Assembly (NCBI GenBank): GCA_947642555.1
Contig: CANRSX010000015.1
Location: 48,154-112,153 of the forward strand
Direction: 5' to 3'
From: an uncultured Roseburia sp.
GTDB taxonomy: Bacteria; Bacillota; Clostridia; Lachnospirales; Lachnospiraceae
Length of the DNA: 64,000 nt
Under the pieces are notes generated by a model. The model had not been told where the DNA came from and made no database searches. It saw only the letters and a list, made by a program, of their open reading frames with translations. The position numbers were made by a program, and so were the translations under genes. Shown here piece by piece: positions 55,715 through 63,961 of the stretch (its first letter is position 1; the number at the start of each line of letters is the position of its first letter).

Positions 55715-56716
55715 TTGTTTGAACAATCTCATTTGCTGTTTTTCCGACATGACACCCCTGTCACACCGTCCAATCTTTCTCAATATATTGATTTGAATCA
55801 GGTTACAGAAAAAGCGGATTGGTGTATGTCTTTTTTTAACGGCAGTTTCTGCCTGAACGGTTATTTCTATAGCGCTCCACCGGTTCCTGTCACAGACTAT
55901 GCCCGGCAGAACCTGTTTTATATTAAGGCTTTTTCTCTCATGTATTCCAAATCCGGTTATTCCACCAGGCGGGCCAATGAACATTCCTATCTTCTGTTAT
56001 TTACTTATGACGGGCAGGGTTTTCTGGAATATGAAGGGAAAACATATACCTTATCCAAAGGAGAAGGTTTTCTGATTGACTGCCGCAGGCCCCACTTCTA
56101 TAAGTCCATGGATTCCCACTGGACCCATGCGGATTTACATTTTAACGGTTATCTGTCCGATGATTTCTTTGGGATTTTCAAAGGAAACAACTGTCTTACA
56201 TTCAGACAGTTCTGCGACGGCAGTTTTCAGGAACATCTTGAAGATCTAGTGGAGCTGTATACCGGCATTTTACCTTACCGTGAAATGCTGATTTCCCAAA
56301 AGCTGCATGCCATTCTGACCATGCTTTTAACCTCCGCTTCTTTTTACAGGGAATCTGCTGAAAAGATACCGGAAAATCTGGGCTGGCTGCTGAAATATAT
56401 GCAGAATTCCTACCACAGACATCTCACCTTAGATGCCCTCTCTGAATTCTCAGGGATCAGCAAGCCCCATCTGATCCGGCTTTTTCACAAATATGTTGGC
56501 TGTACACCGCGGGAATACCTGATCCAGCTGCAGATCGAACATGCCAGACAGCTTTTAGAGACCACCGATCTTACCGTCAGGCAGATCGGGATCATGGTCG
56601 GGGTTGAAGAGTCAAACTATTTTAGTCGTTTATTTAAATTAAAAACGGGCATGTCCCCCACGGAATGGAGGAATGCCCATCGGACCTGTTCCTTTGATGT
56701 GCCGGCACATTCATAA
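55715..56716 (+). CDS. AraC-family regulator
   Basis: 333 residues. N-terminal sensing domain with a cupin-like core (LLLFTYDGQGFLEYEGKTYTL, about 95-150) and C-terminal paired helix-turn-helix (about 230-325; TVRQIGIMVGVEESNYFSRLF). I chose a TTG start because GGGGAGG is eight bases upstream; an earlier open stretch has no ribosome site and would leave no room for a promoter. Divergent from the GH106-like gene and probably its activator. Confidence 0.82.
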   Translation: MFEQSHLLFFRHDTPVTPSNLSQYIDLNQVTEKADWCMSFFNGSFCLNGYFYSAPPVPVTDYARQNLFYIKAFSLMYSKSGYSTRRANEHSYLLLFTYDGQGFLEYEGKTYTLSKGEGFLIDCRRPHFYKSMDSHWTHADLHFNGYLSDDFFGIFKGNNCLTFRQFCDGSFQEHLEDLVELYTGILPYREMLISQKLHAILTMLLTSASFYRESAEKIPENLGWLLKYMQNSYHRHLTLDALSEFSGISKPHLIRLFHKYVGCTPREYLIQLQIEHARQLLETTDLTVRQIGIMVGVEESNYFSRLFKLKTGMSPTEWRNAHRTCSFDVPAHS

Positions 56717-56743
56717 TCGTATGCGCCGGCACGCGCATGTCCG

Positions 56744-57769
56744 CTAATCCTGCACATGGACGATCACCTTCATCGTCTCCTCCCGGTTCGCGTCGATGTA
56801 CCGGTACGCCTCCAGGTAATCATGAAAGGCAAATGTCTTTGAGATCAGCGGCCGCAGATGCACCTTCTCCTCCTTTACCAGCCGGATCGCGTCCACATAA
56901 TCCTCATGGCGGTACATCATCGTGCTCTTAATGTCCAGCTCATGGTCGTTCGCAACCGCGAGATCGATCTGCGCCATCTCCGCGAAAACCGCCACCAGCA
57001 CGATCACGCTGCCCTTCCTCGCATACTGAATCGCCTGTCCCATGGTCGTGTTATTTCCCGCGCAGTCATAGATCACATCCGCCTTGTCCGGGCCGAAGGC
57101 TTCGGTTAATGCCTCCCCGAAATTTTTCTCCCGCGTATTCACACAGACATCGATGCCGCACTCCTCCGCTTTTTTCAGGCGAAAATCGCTGACATCTGTA
57201 ATCATCACCTTCGCCGCGCCCATCCCCTTTGCCGTCTGCGCCACCAGATTGCCGATGGGGCCTGCGCCCAGCACCGCGATATTCATCCCGGTCACATCGC
57301 CCACCTGCTTCACCCCGTGGACGGCGACTGCCAGGGGCTCGATCATCGCCCCCTCCGCAAAGGACATCTCCTGCGGCAACGGTGTAACCTTTGACGCATC
57401 CACCGCAAAATATTCCGACGCCGTTCCGGTGGTCTGAAAGCCCATCACTTTAAGCTCCTCGCAGAGATTATACTTTCCATGGCGGCAGGGATGGCATTTC
57501 CCACAGTACACCTGCGGCTCGATCGTCACCTTCTGCCCCATCGCAAACCCGCTCACCCCTGCTCCGAGCTCTGCGATCTCCCCGGACACCTCATGTCCCT
57601 GGGTCACCGGATAGGACGTAAACGGATGCTTTCCGTGGTACACGTGGATATCGGATCCGCAGATCCCGATGTCCTTAATCTTTACCAGCACCTGTCCGTC
57701 CCCCGGCTTCGGTGTCGGAACCTCCTGAAAGATTATCTCTCCTGGATTTGTCATTACCTGCTGTAACAT
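56744..57769 (-). CDS. Zinc-dependent medium-chain alcohol/polyol dehydrogenase
   Basis: 341 residues. Catalytic zinc Cys in GICGSDIHVYHG (about 35-46) and GHEVSGE (58-64); structural zinc Cys cluster CGKCHPCRHGKYNLC (about 89-103); NAD-binding GAGPIGN near 168. Close in pattern to sorbitol, galactitol-phosphate or threonine dehydrogenases; the exact polyol cannot be told. Head of a leftward gene with its own ribosome site, tail to tail with the AraC gene. Might oxidise a product of the neighbouring glycosidase. Confidence 0.85.
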   Translation of the reverse strand: MLQQVMTNPGEIIFQEVPTPKPGDGQVLVKIKDIGICGSDIHVYHGKHPFTSYPVTQGHEVSGEIAELGAGVSGFAMGQKVTIEPQVYCGKCHPCRHGKYNLCEELKVMGFQTTGTASEYFAVDASKVTPLPQEMSFAEGAMIEPLAVAVHGVKQVGDVTGMNIAVLGAGPIGNLVAQTAKGMGAAKVMITDVSDFRLKKAEECGIDVCVNTREKNFGEALTEAFGPDKADVIYDCAGNNTTMGQAIQYARKGSVIVLVAVFAEMAQIDLAVANDHELDIKSTMMYRHEDYVDAIRLVKEEKVHLRPLISKTFAFHDYLEAYRYIDANREETMKVIVHVQD

Positions 57770-57789
57770 ATTGTCCCCCTTTCAAATTT

Positions 57790-58170
57790 CTATCTGATTC
57801 CGTGACGTCTGAGATCGTTATGCCATGTTTTTATCGTATTAATTGCTCTCCTGATCGAATCCCTGCGAATCACCTTCTGAGGATAATATCTTGTCACGGC
57901 TTCCCATTCTGTATAAACTGATTTATAGCGGTCAATCTCAGCAGGAATCTGTATACCACACTGTTTTGCCTGTCTGACCAGTTTATCAATATCATGTCCC
58001 CATGGAAATTGACCTGTCTGACGCTGGATCAGATATTTTATCGTTTTTTCCAAAGCCTGCTGAGCAAAATAAGCCGCCTGATGTTTGATATACTTATTAT
58101 CAGAATCCACCAGATTCCCTGCCGTAATCAAATCCGCTTTCGCAATCGCTAATAATGTCGGTTGTGCCAA
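57790..58170 (-). CDS. HEPN-domain protein of an MNT/HEPN pair
   Basis: 126 residues of the PF05168-like HEPN group: KHQAAYFAQQALEKTIKYL (about 29-47) and HDIDKLVRQAK near 60. The strict RxxxxH ribonuclease motif of toxin HEPNs is not present, so it may be a substrate-positioning partner or a degenerate toxin. The start is uncertain: AGGAGGG overlaps an ATG at 58176 and is well spaced from the TTG at 58170, which I prefer. Overlaps the nucleotidyltransferase gene by 71 bp, so the two are translated together. Confidence 0.72.
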   Translation of the reverse strand: MAQPTLLAIAKADLITAGNLVDSDNKYIKHQAAYFAQQALEKTIKYLIQRQTGQFPWGHDIDKLVRQAKQCGIQIPAEIDRYKSVYTEWEAVTRYYPQKVIRRDSIRRAINTIKTWHNDLRRHGIR

Positions 58171-58558
58171 TCGCATCCCTCCTGTATATAACTTTTCCCT
58201 TTTGAATCAGTTCATTACACACTGATACCTGATCTTTTTTTTCTCTGATTTCCTCTAATGATTTAAAAAATAACCGGTCACATTCCTGACTCATATCACA
58301 GTTATACACTTCATCCATAAATTTTTCAAAACTTTTTAACCTGGATAATCCGCTGACATTCCTGTCACTTACAATTGCAATATCAATATCAGACTGCTCT
58401 GTGCATCGTTCTTCCAAAGCTGATCCGAATAATATAATTTCCCTGATGGCATTACAGAAAGACGCAGCATATATTATATTTTCGATAAAATATTTTTTAA
58501 TATCTGCGACTTTAATTTCTGCTCCATAATTCGTTTTCACACTCACCAGCCTGCACAC
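58100..58558 (-). CDS. MNT-type minimal nucleotidyltransferase
   Basis: 152 residues. The nucleotidyltransferase core ILFGSALEERCTEQSDIDIA (about 42-61) keeps GS and the DxD pair. In MNT/HEPN type VII toxin-antitoxin units the transferase adenylylates and silences the HEPN partner. GTG start with AAGGAGGG eight bases upstream. The long 3' overlap with the HEPN gene, and the C-terminus beyond residue 127 read in a second frame, are unusual. AT-rich. Confidence 0.75.
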   Translation of the reverse strand: MCRLVSVKTNYGAEIKVADIKKYFIENIIYAASFCNAIREIILFGSALEERCTEQSDIDIAIVSDRNVSGLSRLKSFEKFMDEVYNCDMSQECDRLFFKSLEEIREKKDQVSVCNELIQKGKVIYRRDAIGTTDIISDCESGFDYGRESGGF

Positions 58559-58614
58559 CGGCTCTTCCCTCCTTCCTCAGACAGAATCATCCTTCTCCTG
58601 CCATCCTTCTCCTG

Positions 58615-59085
58615 TCATCCCCATCCTTTACAAACGTCGACCCATCCTTCTGCCCGCGAATACTGCTCCAGCTCCGGGATCGTCAGCTCAATCGCACTGT
58701 TTCCGCTTCCGCAGGCCGGAAACACGGTCTCAAACCGCTTTAAGGACTCGTCGAGATACACCTTCACGCCCTCCGGAATCCCAAAGGGACACACGCCGCC
58801 CACGGCATGCCCCACCATCGCCACCGCCTCATCCGGCGAAAGCATCTTCGCCTTGGCTGCAAATCTGGCCTTATACTTTGGATTGTCAATCTTCGCATCC
58901 CCCGCCGCAACAATCAGAATCGCAGCGCCATCCACCAGAAAGGAAAGGGTCTTTGCAATCCTGCAGGGTTCACAGTGCAGCGCTTCCGCCGCAAGCTCCA
59001 CCGTCGCGCTGGACACCTCAAATTCCAGAATCCGCTCCTCCATCCCGTACTGCCTGAAATATTCTCTCACCTTATCGATCGCCAT
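58615..59085 (-). CDS. YbaK/ProX-type aminoacyl-tRNA deacylase domain protein
   Basis: 156 residues forming the single YbaK fold: AKTLSFLVDGAAILIVAAGD (about 44-63), the conserved Lys in KYKARFAAKAKML, and GGVCPFGIPEGVKVYLD near 96. Members hydrolyse mischarged tRNAs such as Cys- or Ala-tRNAPro. No tRNA synthetase domain. Single gene with its own ribosome site upstream of the ATG. Confidence 0.88.
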   Translation of the reverse strand: MAIDKVREYFRQYGMEERILEFEVSSATVELAAEALHCEPCRIAKTLSFLVDGAAILIVAAGDAKIDNPKYKARFAAKAKMLSPDEAVAMVGHAVGGVCPFGIPEGVKVYLDESLKRFETVFPACGSGNSAIELTIPELEQYSRAEGWVDVCKGWG

Positions 59086-59254
59086 ATCTGTTTTATCTCC
59101 TCTCCAGGCTCATCCGCACCAGCCGCATCCTGTCACAGAACCTGCAGCCGCAGTTTTCGCCCTTCACCCGTATTTCACTGTCTCTCTATTTTACATGATC
59201 GGCTGATAAAATGGCAAGGGCAGAATTCCAAAAAACTCTTCTGGCTTCCATCTC

Positions 59255-59282
59255 TTGAAAAATGAATCCCTGCTGATATAAT
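59255..59282 (+). promoter_or_regulatory. Promoter of the GH3 gene
   Basis: TTGAAA (59255-59260), 16-bp spacer, TATAAT (59277-59282), about 80 bp upstream of the chosen start. Confidence 0.7.
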
Positions 59283-59363
59283 AAAATCAGGCTATGGACA
59301 GCAGCAAATGCTGCCATGCGAGCCGGCTCTAGTAATAAAAATACAATGGAAACGGAGATTCCT

Positions 59364-62084
59364 ATGGAAACAAAAAATCCCTTAAGAAAAACCCCGAAGC
59401 CCCGGCATTTCACCGGAACCACAGATCCTGCAGAAAGCCCCCGCGAATTAAAAAACCGTGCGCTGGCCAGGCGCGCCGCTGCGGAGGGAATGGTTCTTCT
59501 GGAAAATGACGGTGTACTGCCCCTGGCAAAAGGCACCCCTGTCGCCCTCTACGGAACCGGCGCGCGCCACACCATCATAGGAGGAACGGGTTCCGGCTCT
59601 GTCAACTGCCGCAGCAGCGTATCGGTCGATGCCGGACTGCGGAATGTCGGACTGATCGTCACCACCACGCAATGGCTGGACGACTATGACTCTGACTATG
59701 AAAAAGCCAGGGCAGAGTGGATCCAGAGCCTGTATGACATGTCAGAACCGGGCAATTTTGACAGCCTCTACCGCGCCCATGCCTCCCACCCGATGGCCGG
59801 CCCGAAGTCTCCCGCCATCCGCCCGGAACATGCGGCAGATGCCCGGACCGCCCTTTTTATCGTCAGCCGCGTCTCCGGTGAGGGCGCAGACCGGACGGAG
59901 CGAAAGGGCGACTATTATCTTACAGATGACGAAATTGCTATGCTTACCGATATCACCTCGGTTTATGAAAAAACCGTTGTGATTTTAAACACCGGCGGCA
60001 TTCTTGATCTCTCTTTTATGGATACTCTGCCCGTCAGCGCGCTCGTCCTGATGTCGCAGGCCGGCATGGAAGGCGGAAACGCCCTCGGGGATATCCTCAC
60101 CGGCGCCGTCAATCCCTCCGGGAAACTCACGGACACCTGGGCGTACCATTACAGCGATTATCCGTACAGCGATGAATTCAGCCACAACAACGGCAATATC
60201 ATAGAAGAATATTATAAGGAAGGCATCTTTGTCGGTTACCGCTATTTTGACACCTTTGACGTCACACCCCGCTACAGCTTTGGCTACGGGCTCTCCTACA
60301 CCGACTTTGACTTTTCCCTACAGGATATCGCCATAAAAGATCAGAGGATCTGCCTTCAGATCACCGTGACAAATACCGGCAGCCTGCCGGGCAGAGAGGT
60401 GATCCAGGTCTACGCCTCCTGTCCGGACGGCCGCCTGGTAAAGGAGCGCAGACGTCTGACTGCCTTCGCCAAAACCGGTCTTCTCGCCCCGGGCGAAACA
60501 CAGCTTCTGGAGCTGCGCTTCTCAACGGATCAGCTGGAATCCTACCACAGCGGTAAATGCACGTATCTGCTGGAAAAAGGTACATATCAGATCTTTTACG
60601 GCAATGCCTCCTGCCATCTGAAACTGGCAGCAGAGCTGCTTTTGGAAGAAAACGTGGTCACTGCCCGCACGAAATCCATCTGTCCGCTGCTCGATGCGCT
60701 GCCTGAGCTGGAGACGACACAGGAAGCCGTGATCCGCGAAAAAAATACGGCTGCTCTCTCTCAGGCATCCCGGCAGATCCCCGCGGACACCTCTTCGGCA
60801 GGCAGTTGTAGTGATGCTGTGGTGCCACAGCTGACCCTGACCCCGGCAGATATCCCGGTACGCGTGATCCGCTACTCTTCCATAGATGATGTTCCGGTTC
60901 CTGACGGCAGTGCAGGCAATCCCTCCGTCTCCATCGACGGCAGTGTGGGCAATCCCTCCGTCTCCATCGACGACAGTGCAGATAATCCCTCTGTTTTCGA
61001 CGACAGATGCAGTGGATACAAAGACGGCTCCTCCATACCGGACGAATACATGCAGCTGGCGAATCAGCTGACCATTGAGCAGGCTGCCACCCTGGTCTGC
61101 GGCGCCCCCAGCGGAATGGGAAAAGAGATCATCGGCTCCGCCGCCGTCACTGTCCCGGGAGCTGCCGCGGAGACCACCGCCACGCTCCTGGATTCTCACG
61201 GGATCGCAAATATTGTGCTGGCCGACGGTCCCGCCGGAATCCGGATCCTCTCCCGGTATGAGGTAAATCCCGCTGACAACAGCATTTACCAGCTCAGCCG
61301 CTATGAAGGGCTGGAAAACCGTCTGTTCCAGAAAATCTTTCCTCATGAAGGGGCTGACGTTTACTATCAGTACACAACTGCCATTCCGGTAGGAACTCTG
61401 CTGGCGCAGACATTTGACGAAGAGCTTCTCGCAGAAGTCGGCGAGATGATCGGTGGCGAACTGGAAGAGTTCGGCATCACCTTCTGGCTTGCCCCCGGAA
61501 TGAACATTCACCGCAACCCACTGTGCGGCCGGAATTTCGAATACTATTCGGAGGATCCTCTGATCAGTGGAAAAATGGCCGCCGCTCTCACACGGGGCGT
61601 GCAGAGCCACCGCGGTCTCGCCACCACCATCAAGCATTATGCCTGCAACAATCAGGAGGAAAACCGACGGGGCGTCTCAAGTATCGTATCGGAGCGCGCT
61701 CTTCGTGAAATCTATCTGAAAGGCTTCGAGATCGCGATAAAAGAAGCAGCGCCCCTCGGCATCATGACCTCCTACAATAAGGTCAACGGCGTCCATACTG
61801 CAAACAGCTATGATCTGTGCACCATGGCAGCTCGCGACGAATGGGGCTTTCATGGCGTGATCATGACGGACTGGACCACGACAAACGATGGTGGCGGTTC
61901 CTCCGCTGCAAAATGCATCGAAGCCGGAAATGATCTGATCATGCCGGGAAATCCCTCCGACATCAAAGAGATCGTTGACGCCGTCCACGGCGAAGGAAAA
62001 CAGCACCTGGATGAGCGATGCCTGCGCCGGTGCGCGGCAAATGTATTACGGGTTATTTTAAATTCGAATGCTTACGATAAATAA
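59364..62084 (+). CDS. GH3 beta-glucosidase-type enzyme with swapped domain order
   Basis: 906 residues. The order is reversed relative to most GH3 enzymes: the (alpha/beta)6 C-domain comes first (about 30-240), then a fibronectin-III-like domain (about 300-410; GREVIQVYAS), a Ser/Asp-rich linker (about 450-560), and the (alpha/beta)8 barrel last (about 570-900). The nucleophile Asp836 in GVIMTDWTTTND is intact, as is KHYACNNQEENRR. Such swapped GH3 enzymes are known from Ruminococcus albus and Butyrivibrio. No signal peptide. Start METKNP preceded by CGGAGA; an ATG ten codons upstream has no site. Confidence 0.88.
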   Translation: METKNPLRKTPKPRHFTGTTDPAESPRELKNRALARRAAAEGMVLLENDGVLPLAKGTPVALYGTGARHTIIGGTGSGSVNCRSSVSVDAGLRNVGLIVTTTQWLDDYDSDYEKARAEWIQSLYDMSEPGNFDSLYRAHASHPMAGPKSPAIRPEHAADARTALFIVSRVSGEGADRTERKGDYYLTDDEIAMLTDITSVYEKTVVILNTGGILDLSFMDTLPVSALVLMSQAGMEGGNALGDILTGAVNPSGKLTDTWAYHYSDYPYSDEFSHNNGNIIEEYYKEGIFVGYRYFDTFDVTPRYSFGYGLSYTDFDFSLQDIAIKDQRICLQITVTNTGSLPGREVIQVYASCPDGRLVKERRRLTAFAKTGLLAPGETQLLELRFSTDQLESYHSGKCTYLLEKGTYQIFYGNASCHLKLAAELLLEENVVTARTKSICPLLDALPELETTQEAVIREKNTAALSQASRQIPADTSSAGSCSDAVVPQLTLTPADIPVRVIRYSSIDDVPVPDGSAGNPSVSIDGSVGNPSVSIDDSADNPSVFDDRCSGYKDGSSIPDEYMQLANQLTIEQAATLVCGAPSGMGKEIIGSAAVTVPGAAAETTATLLDSHGIANIVLADGPAGIRILSRYEVNPADNSIYQLSRYEGLENRLFQKIFPHEGADVYYQYTTAIPVGTLLAQTFDEELLAEVGEMIGGELEEFGITFWLAPGMNIHRNPLCGRNFEYYSEDPLISGKMAAALTRGVQSHRGLATTIKHYACNNQEENRRGVSSIVSERALREIYLKGFEIAIKEAAPLGIMTSYNKVNGVHTANSYDLCTMAARDEWGFHGVIMTDWTTTNDGGGSSAAKCIEAGNDLIMPGNPSDIKEIVDAVHGEGKQHLDERCLRRCAANVLRVILNSNAYDK
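60903..61001 (+). repeat. 33-bp tandem repeat in the GH3 linker
   Basis: Three copies (60903-60935, 60936-60968, 60969-61001) encoding DGSAGNPSVSI-type units, the third diverged. Lies in the domain linker, so copy changes alter its length without frame loss. Confidence 0.85.
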
Positions 62085-62121
62085 AAACAGGCATAAATCA
62101 TCATTTGGAACCTTACATATA

Positions 62122-62163
62122 TAAAAAATCGGGGTAGAGTCACCAGACTCTTCCTCGATTTTT
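62122..62163 (+). terminator. GH3 terminator
   Basis: AAAAAATCGGGG-tAGAGTC pairs with GACTCTtCCTCGATTTTTT across ACCA; ends in six T. Confidence 0.8.
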
Positions 62164-62200
62164 TCGTTGAGATAACCTGTCCGCCCATACAGGCGGTGGA

Positions 62201-62650
62201 TTACAGATATAATTTTAATATAATCTCTTCATCATTCATCTCTCCGTTTTCCCTGAAATCGAATTGGCGGTAAAGGGATAACGCTTTTTCATTGCCTGGT
62301 TTCGTCGATAACGTAATAATATCCGCGCCGTTATCTCTGAAATATTGAATGATTTCTTTTAATGCCAAATGGCCATAACCATTTCCCTGTAATGATTCAT
62401 CAATCATAAATCTCCACAGCCAGTATTTATCTTCCGGATCCTCATTGTCTTCATCCCAGGCAAACATTGTAAATCCTATCATTTTTTCATCTGCATAAAT
62501 TGCAAAGGGCCTCGCAACGCTTTCATTCTCCTGTGCGTCCTTTAAAGAGCCTTCATTTGAAACGATGTACTCCGCCTGATCAGGACTTACTTTCAGTGCA
62601 AAGCATTCCTGTTTATTCTTCTCTGTGATTTCTCTCAATGTTATTTTCAT
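62201..62650 (-). CDS. GNAT-family N-acetyltransferase
   Basis: 149 residues. Acetyl-CoA loop QGNGYGHLALKEI (about 92-104) and the C-terminal STKPGNEKALSLYRQFDF motif are clear; the YWLWRFMIDES strand matches the spermine/spermidine (Blt/PaiA-like) acetyltransferase branch, but the acceptor is not certain. AT-rich compared with the GH3 gene. Last chromosomal gene before the integrated element. Confidence 0.82.
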   Translation of the reverse strand: MKITLREITEKNKQECFALKVSPDQAEYIVSNEGSLKDAQENESVARPFAIYADEKMIGFTMFAWDEDNEDPEDKYWLWRFMIDESLQGNGYGHLALKEIIQYFRDNGADIITLSTKPGNEKALSLYRQFDFRENGEMNDEEIILKLYL

Positions 62651-62677
62651 GGGATTGCTCCTTTAAAGAAATAAAAT

Positions 62678-62722
62678 AAAGATATTATAAAACCATCCAT
62701 CTGAAGAGTTTTATAATATCTT
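62678..62722 (-). terminator. Terminator of the former tRNA-Lys gene
   Basis: AAGATATTATAAAAC (62679-62693) and GTTTTATAATATCTT (62708-62722) pair perfectly over 15 bp; on the minus strand a T-rich stretch follows. It sits six bases past the tRNA 3' end. Confidence 0.75.
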
Positions 62723-62728
62723 CTTTAA

Positions 62729-62773
62729 TGAGGCATCGGGGATTCGAACCCCGGACAACTTGATTAAAAGTCA
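62729..62773 (-). other. tRNA-Lys(TTT) 3' fragment: attachment site of an integrated element
   Basis: 45 bp match the 3' half of tRNA-Lys from the anticodon loop (CTTTTAA) through T arm GGTTCGAATCC to acceptor GATGCCTC plus discriminator A. The 5' half is missing and replaced by unrelated AT-rich DNA; the anticodon stem is broken just outside the match. The fragment points left, so the chromosome lies left and the element right; an intact tRNA-Lys should lie at its far end. Confidence 0.8.
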
Positions 62774-62914
62774 TGTGGTCAATCCGCTATTTATGCGGGT
62801 TTGAGAGACATTTGCGTACATTTTGCGTACATTATAAATCCACGCGTGTAATAAGTATGATAAATTATAATAAGGAAGAAACTGAATCATAAACAATAAA
62901 TATCAAAAAAATAG
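62774..62914. other. Element end: repeats, no gene
   Basis: Contains an inverted pair AATCCGC/GCGGGTT (62781-62802) and tandem TTTGCGTACATT copies. No coding sequence. Likely recombinase binding sites. Confidence 0.5.
62811..62833 (+). repeat. Two overlapping direct repeats TTTGCGTACATT
   Basis: Copies at 62811-62822 and 62822-62833 with an 11-bp period, 38 bp inside the tRNA fragment; plausible integrase arm sites. Confidence 0.65.
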
Positions 62915-62927
62915 CTAAACACGGATA
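62915..62927 (+). repeat. 13-bp inverted repeat, left arm of a candidate invertible segment
   Basis: CTAAACACGGATA, identical on the opposite strand to 63524-63536. It opens the reading frame of the rightward module in the same phase (codons for LNTD) as the other arm opens the leftward module. Confidence 0.75.
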
Positions 62928-63247
62928 ACGCATATCGTGATATCTCTGATCAGATAAATCTGCATAATTCGGGTGTGGTGATCGGTGCTGCATACGCCGA
63001 AAACGGTGTCGCGGTCTTACGGATCGTGGTACCGACCGGAATAACAGAAGCAAATTTTACGATTAATCCCCAATACGCGCCTCACACTACCGTGCCAGGC
63101 GTCCTAACCATTACTAATAGCTCTAGGGATTATAATAAACTAAAGTGCACGACTGTTGCCTCTGACGGTAATATATGGATTACAATGACGTCATCGCTGG
63201 AATTTAATGAGAGCGTGACTTTTGTGTATCCATTGCGCAGGATATAG
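62915..63247 (+). pseudogene. Promoterless C-terminal module A (tail-fibre-like)
   Basis: 110 codons open from the repeat arm (LNTDNAYRDISDQINLHNSG) to a stop, with an in-frame TAG immediately upstream, so it has no N-terminus of its own; a GTG at 62975 could start 90 residues but lacks a ribosome site. Beta-rich, Thr/Asn/Val-rich sequence ending FVYPLRRI, like exchangeable tips of phage or contractile-tail fibres. Likely expressed only after recombination with a fixed N-terminal gene outside the window. Confidence 0.6.
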
Positions 63248-63251
63248 CTAT

Positions 63252-63536
63252 TTACCACAAACGAATAATGCTGTAAAGATACTGTGAGCCACCGTCAGGC
63301 ACTATTGTTATATTTAATCCATTAACTTCCACTTTTACTCGCCCTTCCACAAGATAGTTAACAATCGGAAAAATATTAGAATATAAGGAAACAATAGCAA
63401 CCGTCACTGGATTACTCGCAGTAGTCATTCTTATTGATACAAGCATAATTGCGCTTGGATCCAAGGCAATAGAAGTGTTGCCATAATTGTAGCTTGTATA
63501 TATACGTTCCATGCATCCGGCAATATCCGTGTTTAG
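63252..63536 (-). pseudogene. Promoterless C-terminal module B (tail-fibre-like)
   Basis: 94 codons open from the right repeat arm, also beginning LNTD, then IAGCMERIYTSYNYG, ending LYSIIRLW. Beta-rich, convergent with module A, stops 4 bp apart. Upstream it runs in frame only 10 more codons to a stop inside a terminator, so it too is silent. An ATG at 63512 has no clear ribosome site. Unrelated to module A apart from the shared start. Confidence 0.6.
63524..63536 (-). repeat. 13-bp inverted repeat, right arm
   Basis: CTAAACACGGATA on the minus strand, exact partner of 62915-62927, bounding a 622-bp segment with two convergent modules. Confidence 0.75.
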
Positions 63537-63550
63537 TTGTAATCCATAAG

Positions 63551-63580
63551 AAAAAGAGCAGTATTTCTACTGCCCTTTTT
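63551..63580 (-). terminator. Bidirectional terminator after the small element gene
   Basis: AAAAAGAGCAGTA pairs with TACTGCCCTTTTT across four bases, giving T-runs on both strands. Confidence 0.8.
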
Positions 63581-63583
63581 CTT

Positions 63584-63850
63584 TTATTCAACATCCACCA
63601 GGCACAAAGCCCCATAATCCCAACCATCAAAGCCCTGGTCTTCTGCCCAGGCATCCATGTCCACGCCCAGGAAATCAATTGCATCATCAACACTCATGCT
63701 GTGGTTCGTCAGTATCCCGCCGATAATCTCAAATACGTAATCATCTGCATATACCAGGAACATATTCCCACTCAGATTGGCGTTCTCGATCTTCTCCAGT
63801 GCCTCTGCCCCGTACTGTTCCATTATCCGTTCTCTCACATGTTCCTTCAT
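63584..63850 (-). CDS. Small acidic protein of the integrated element
   Basis: 88 residues, strongly acidic C-terminal half (DDAIDFLGVDMDAWAEDQG). ATG preceded by GGGAGGTAAAAA; terminator follows directly. Family not recognised. Read leftwards toward the element end, as small accessory genes of phages or conjugative elements often are. Confidence 0.65.
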   Translation of the reverse strand: MKEHVRERIMEQYGAEALEKIENANLSGNMFLVYADDYVFEIIGGILTNHSMSVDDAIDFLGVDMDAWAEDQGFDGWDYGALCLVDVE

Positions 63851-63897
63851 TTTTTACCTCCCATTTATCGTAAAACTTCAATCATCATTTATTAATC

Positions 63898-63921
63898 GGG
63901 CGGCTTGTGCATCTGCCGCCC
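63898..63921. terminator. Hairpin between element genes
   Basis: GGGCGGC pairs with GCCGCCC across ten bases; the T-run (five T) is on the plus strand only. Confidence 0.55.
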
Positions 63922-63931
63922 TTTTTAGTTT

Positions 63932-63961
63932 CTTGGCTTATTCAGCCTTGGCTTATTCAGC
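63932..63961. repeat. 15-bp tandem duplication
   Basis: Two exact copies of CTTGGCTTATTCAGC across the 3' end of the partial gene; the extra copy lies beyond the first stop. Confidence 0.8.

Noticed and set aside
60522..61637. 371-residue minus-strand open frame
   Set aside because: Antisense to the GH3 gene; no recognisable domain.
62729..62805. Complete tRNA-Lys gene
   Set aside because: Only the 3' half fits; D arm and 5' acceptor strand are missing and the anticodon stem is broken.
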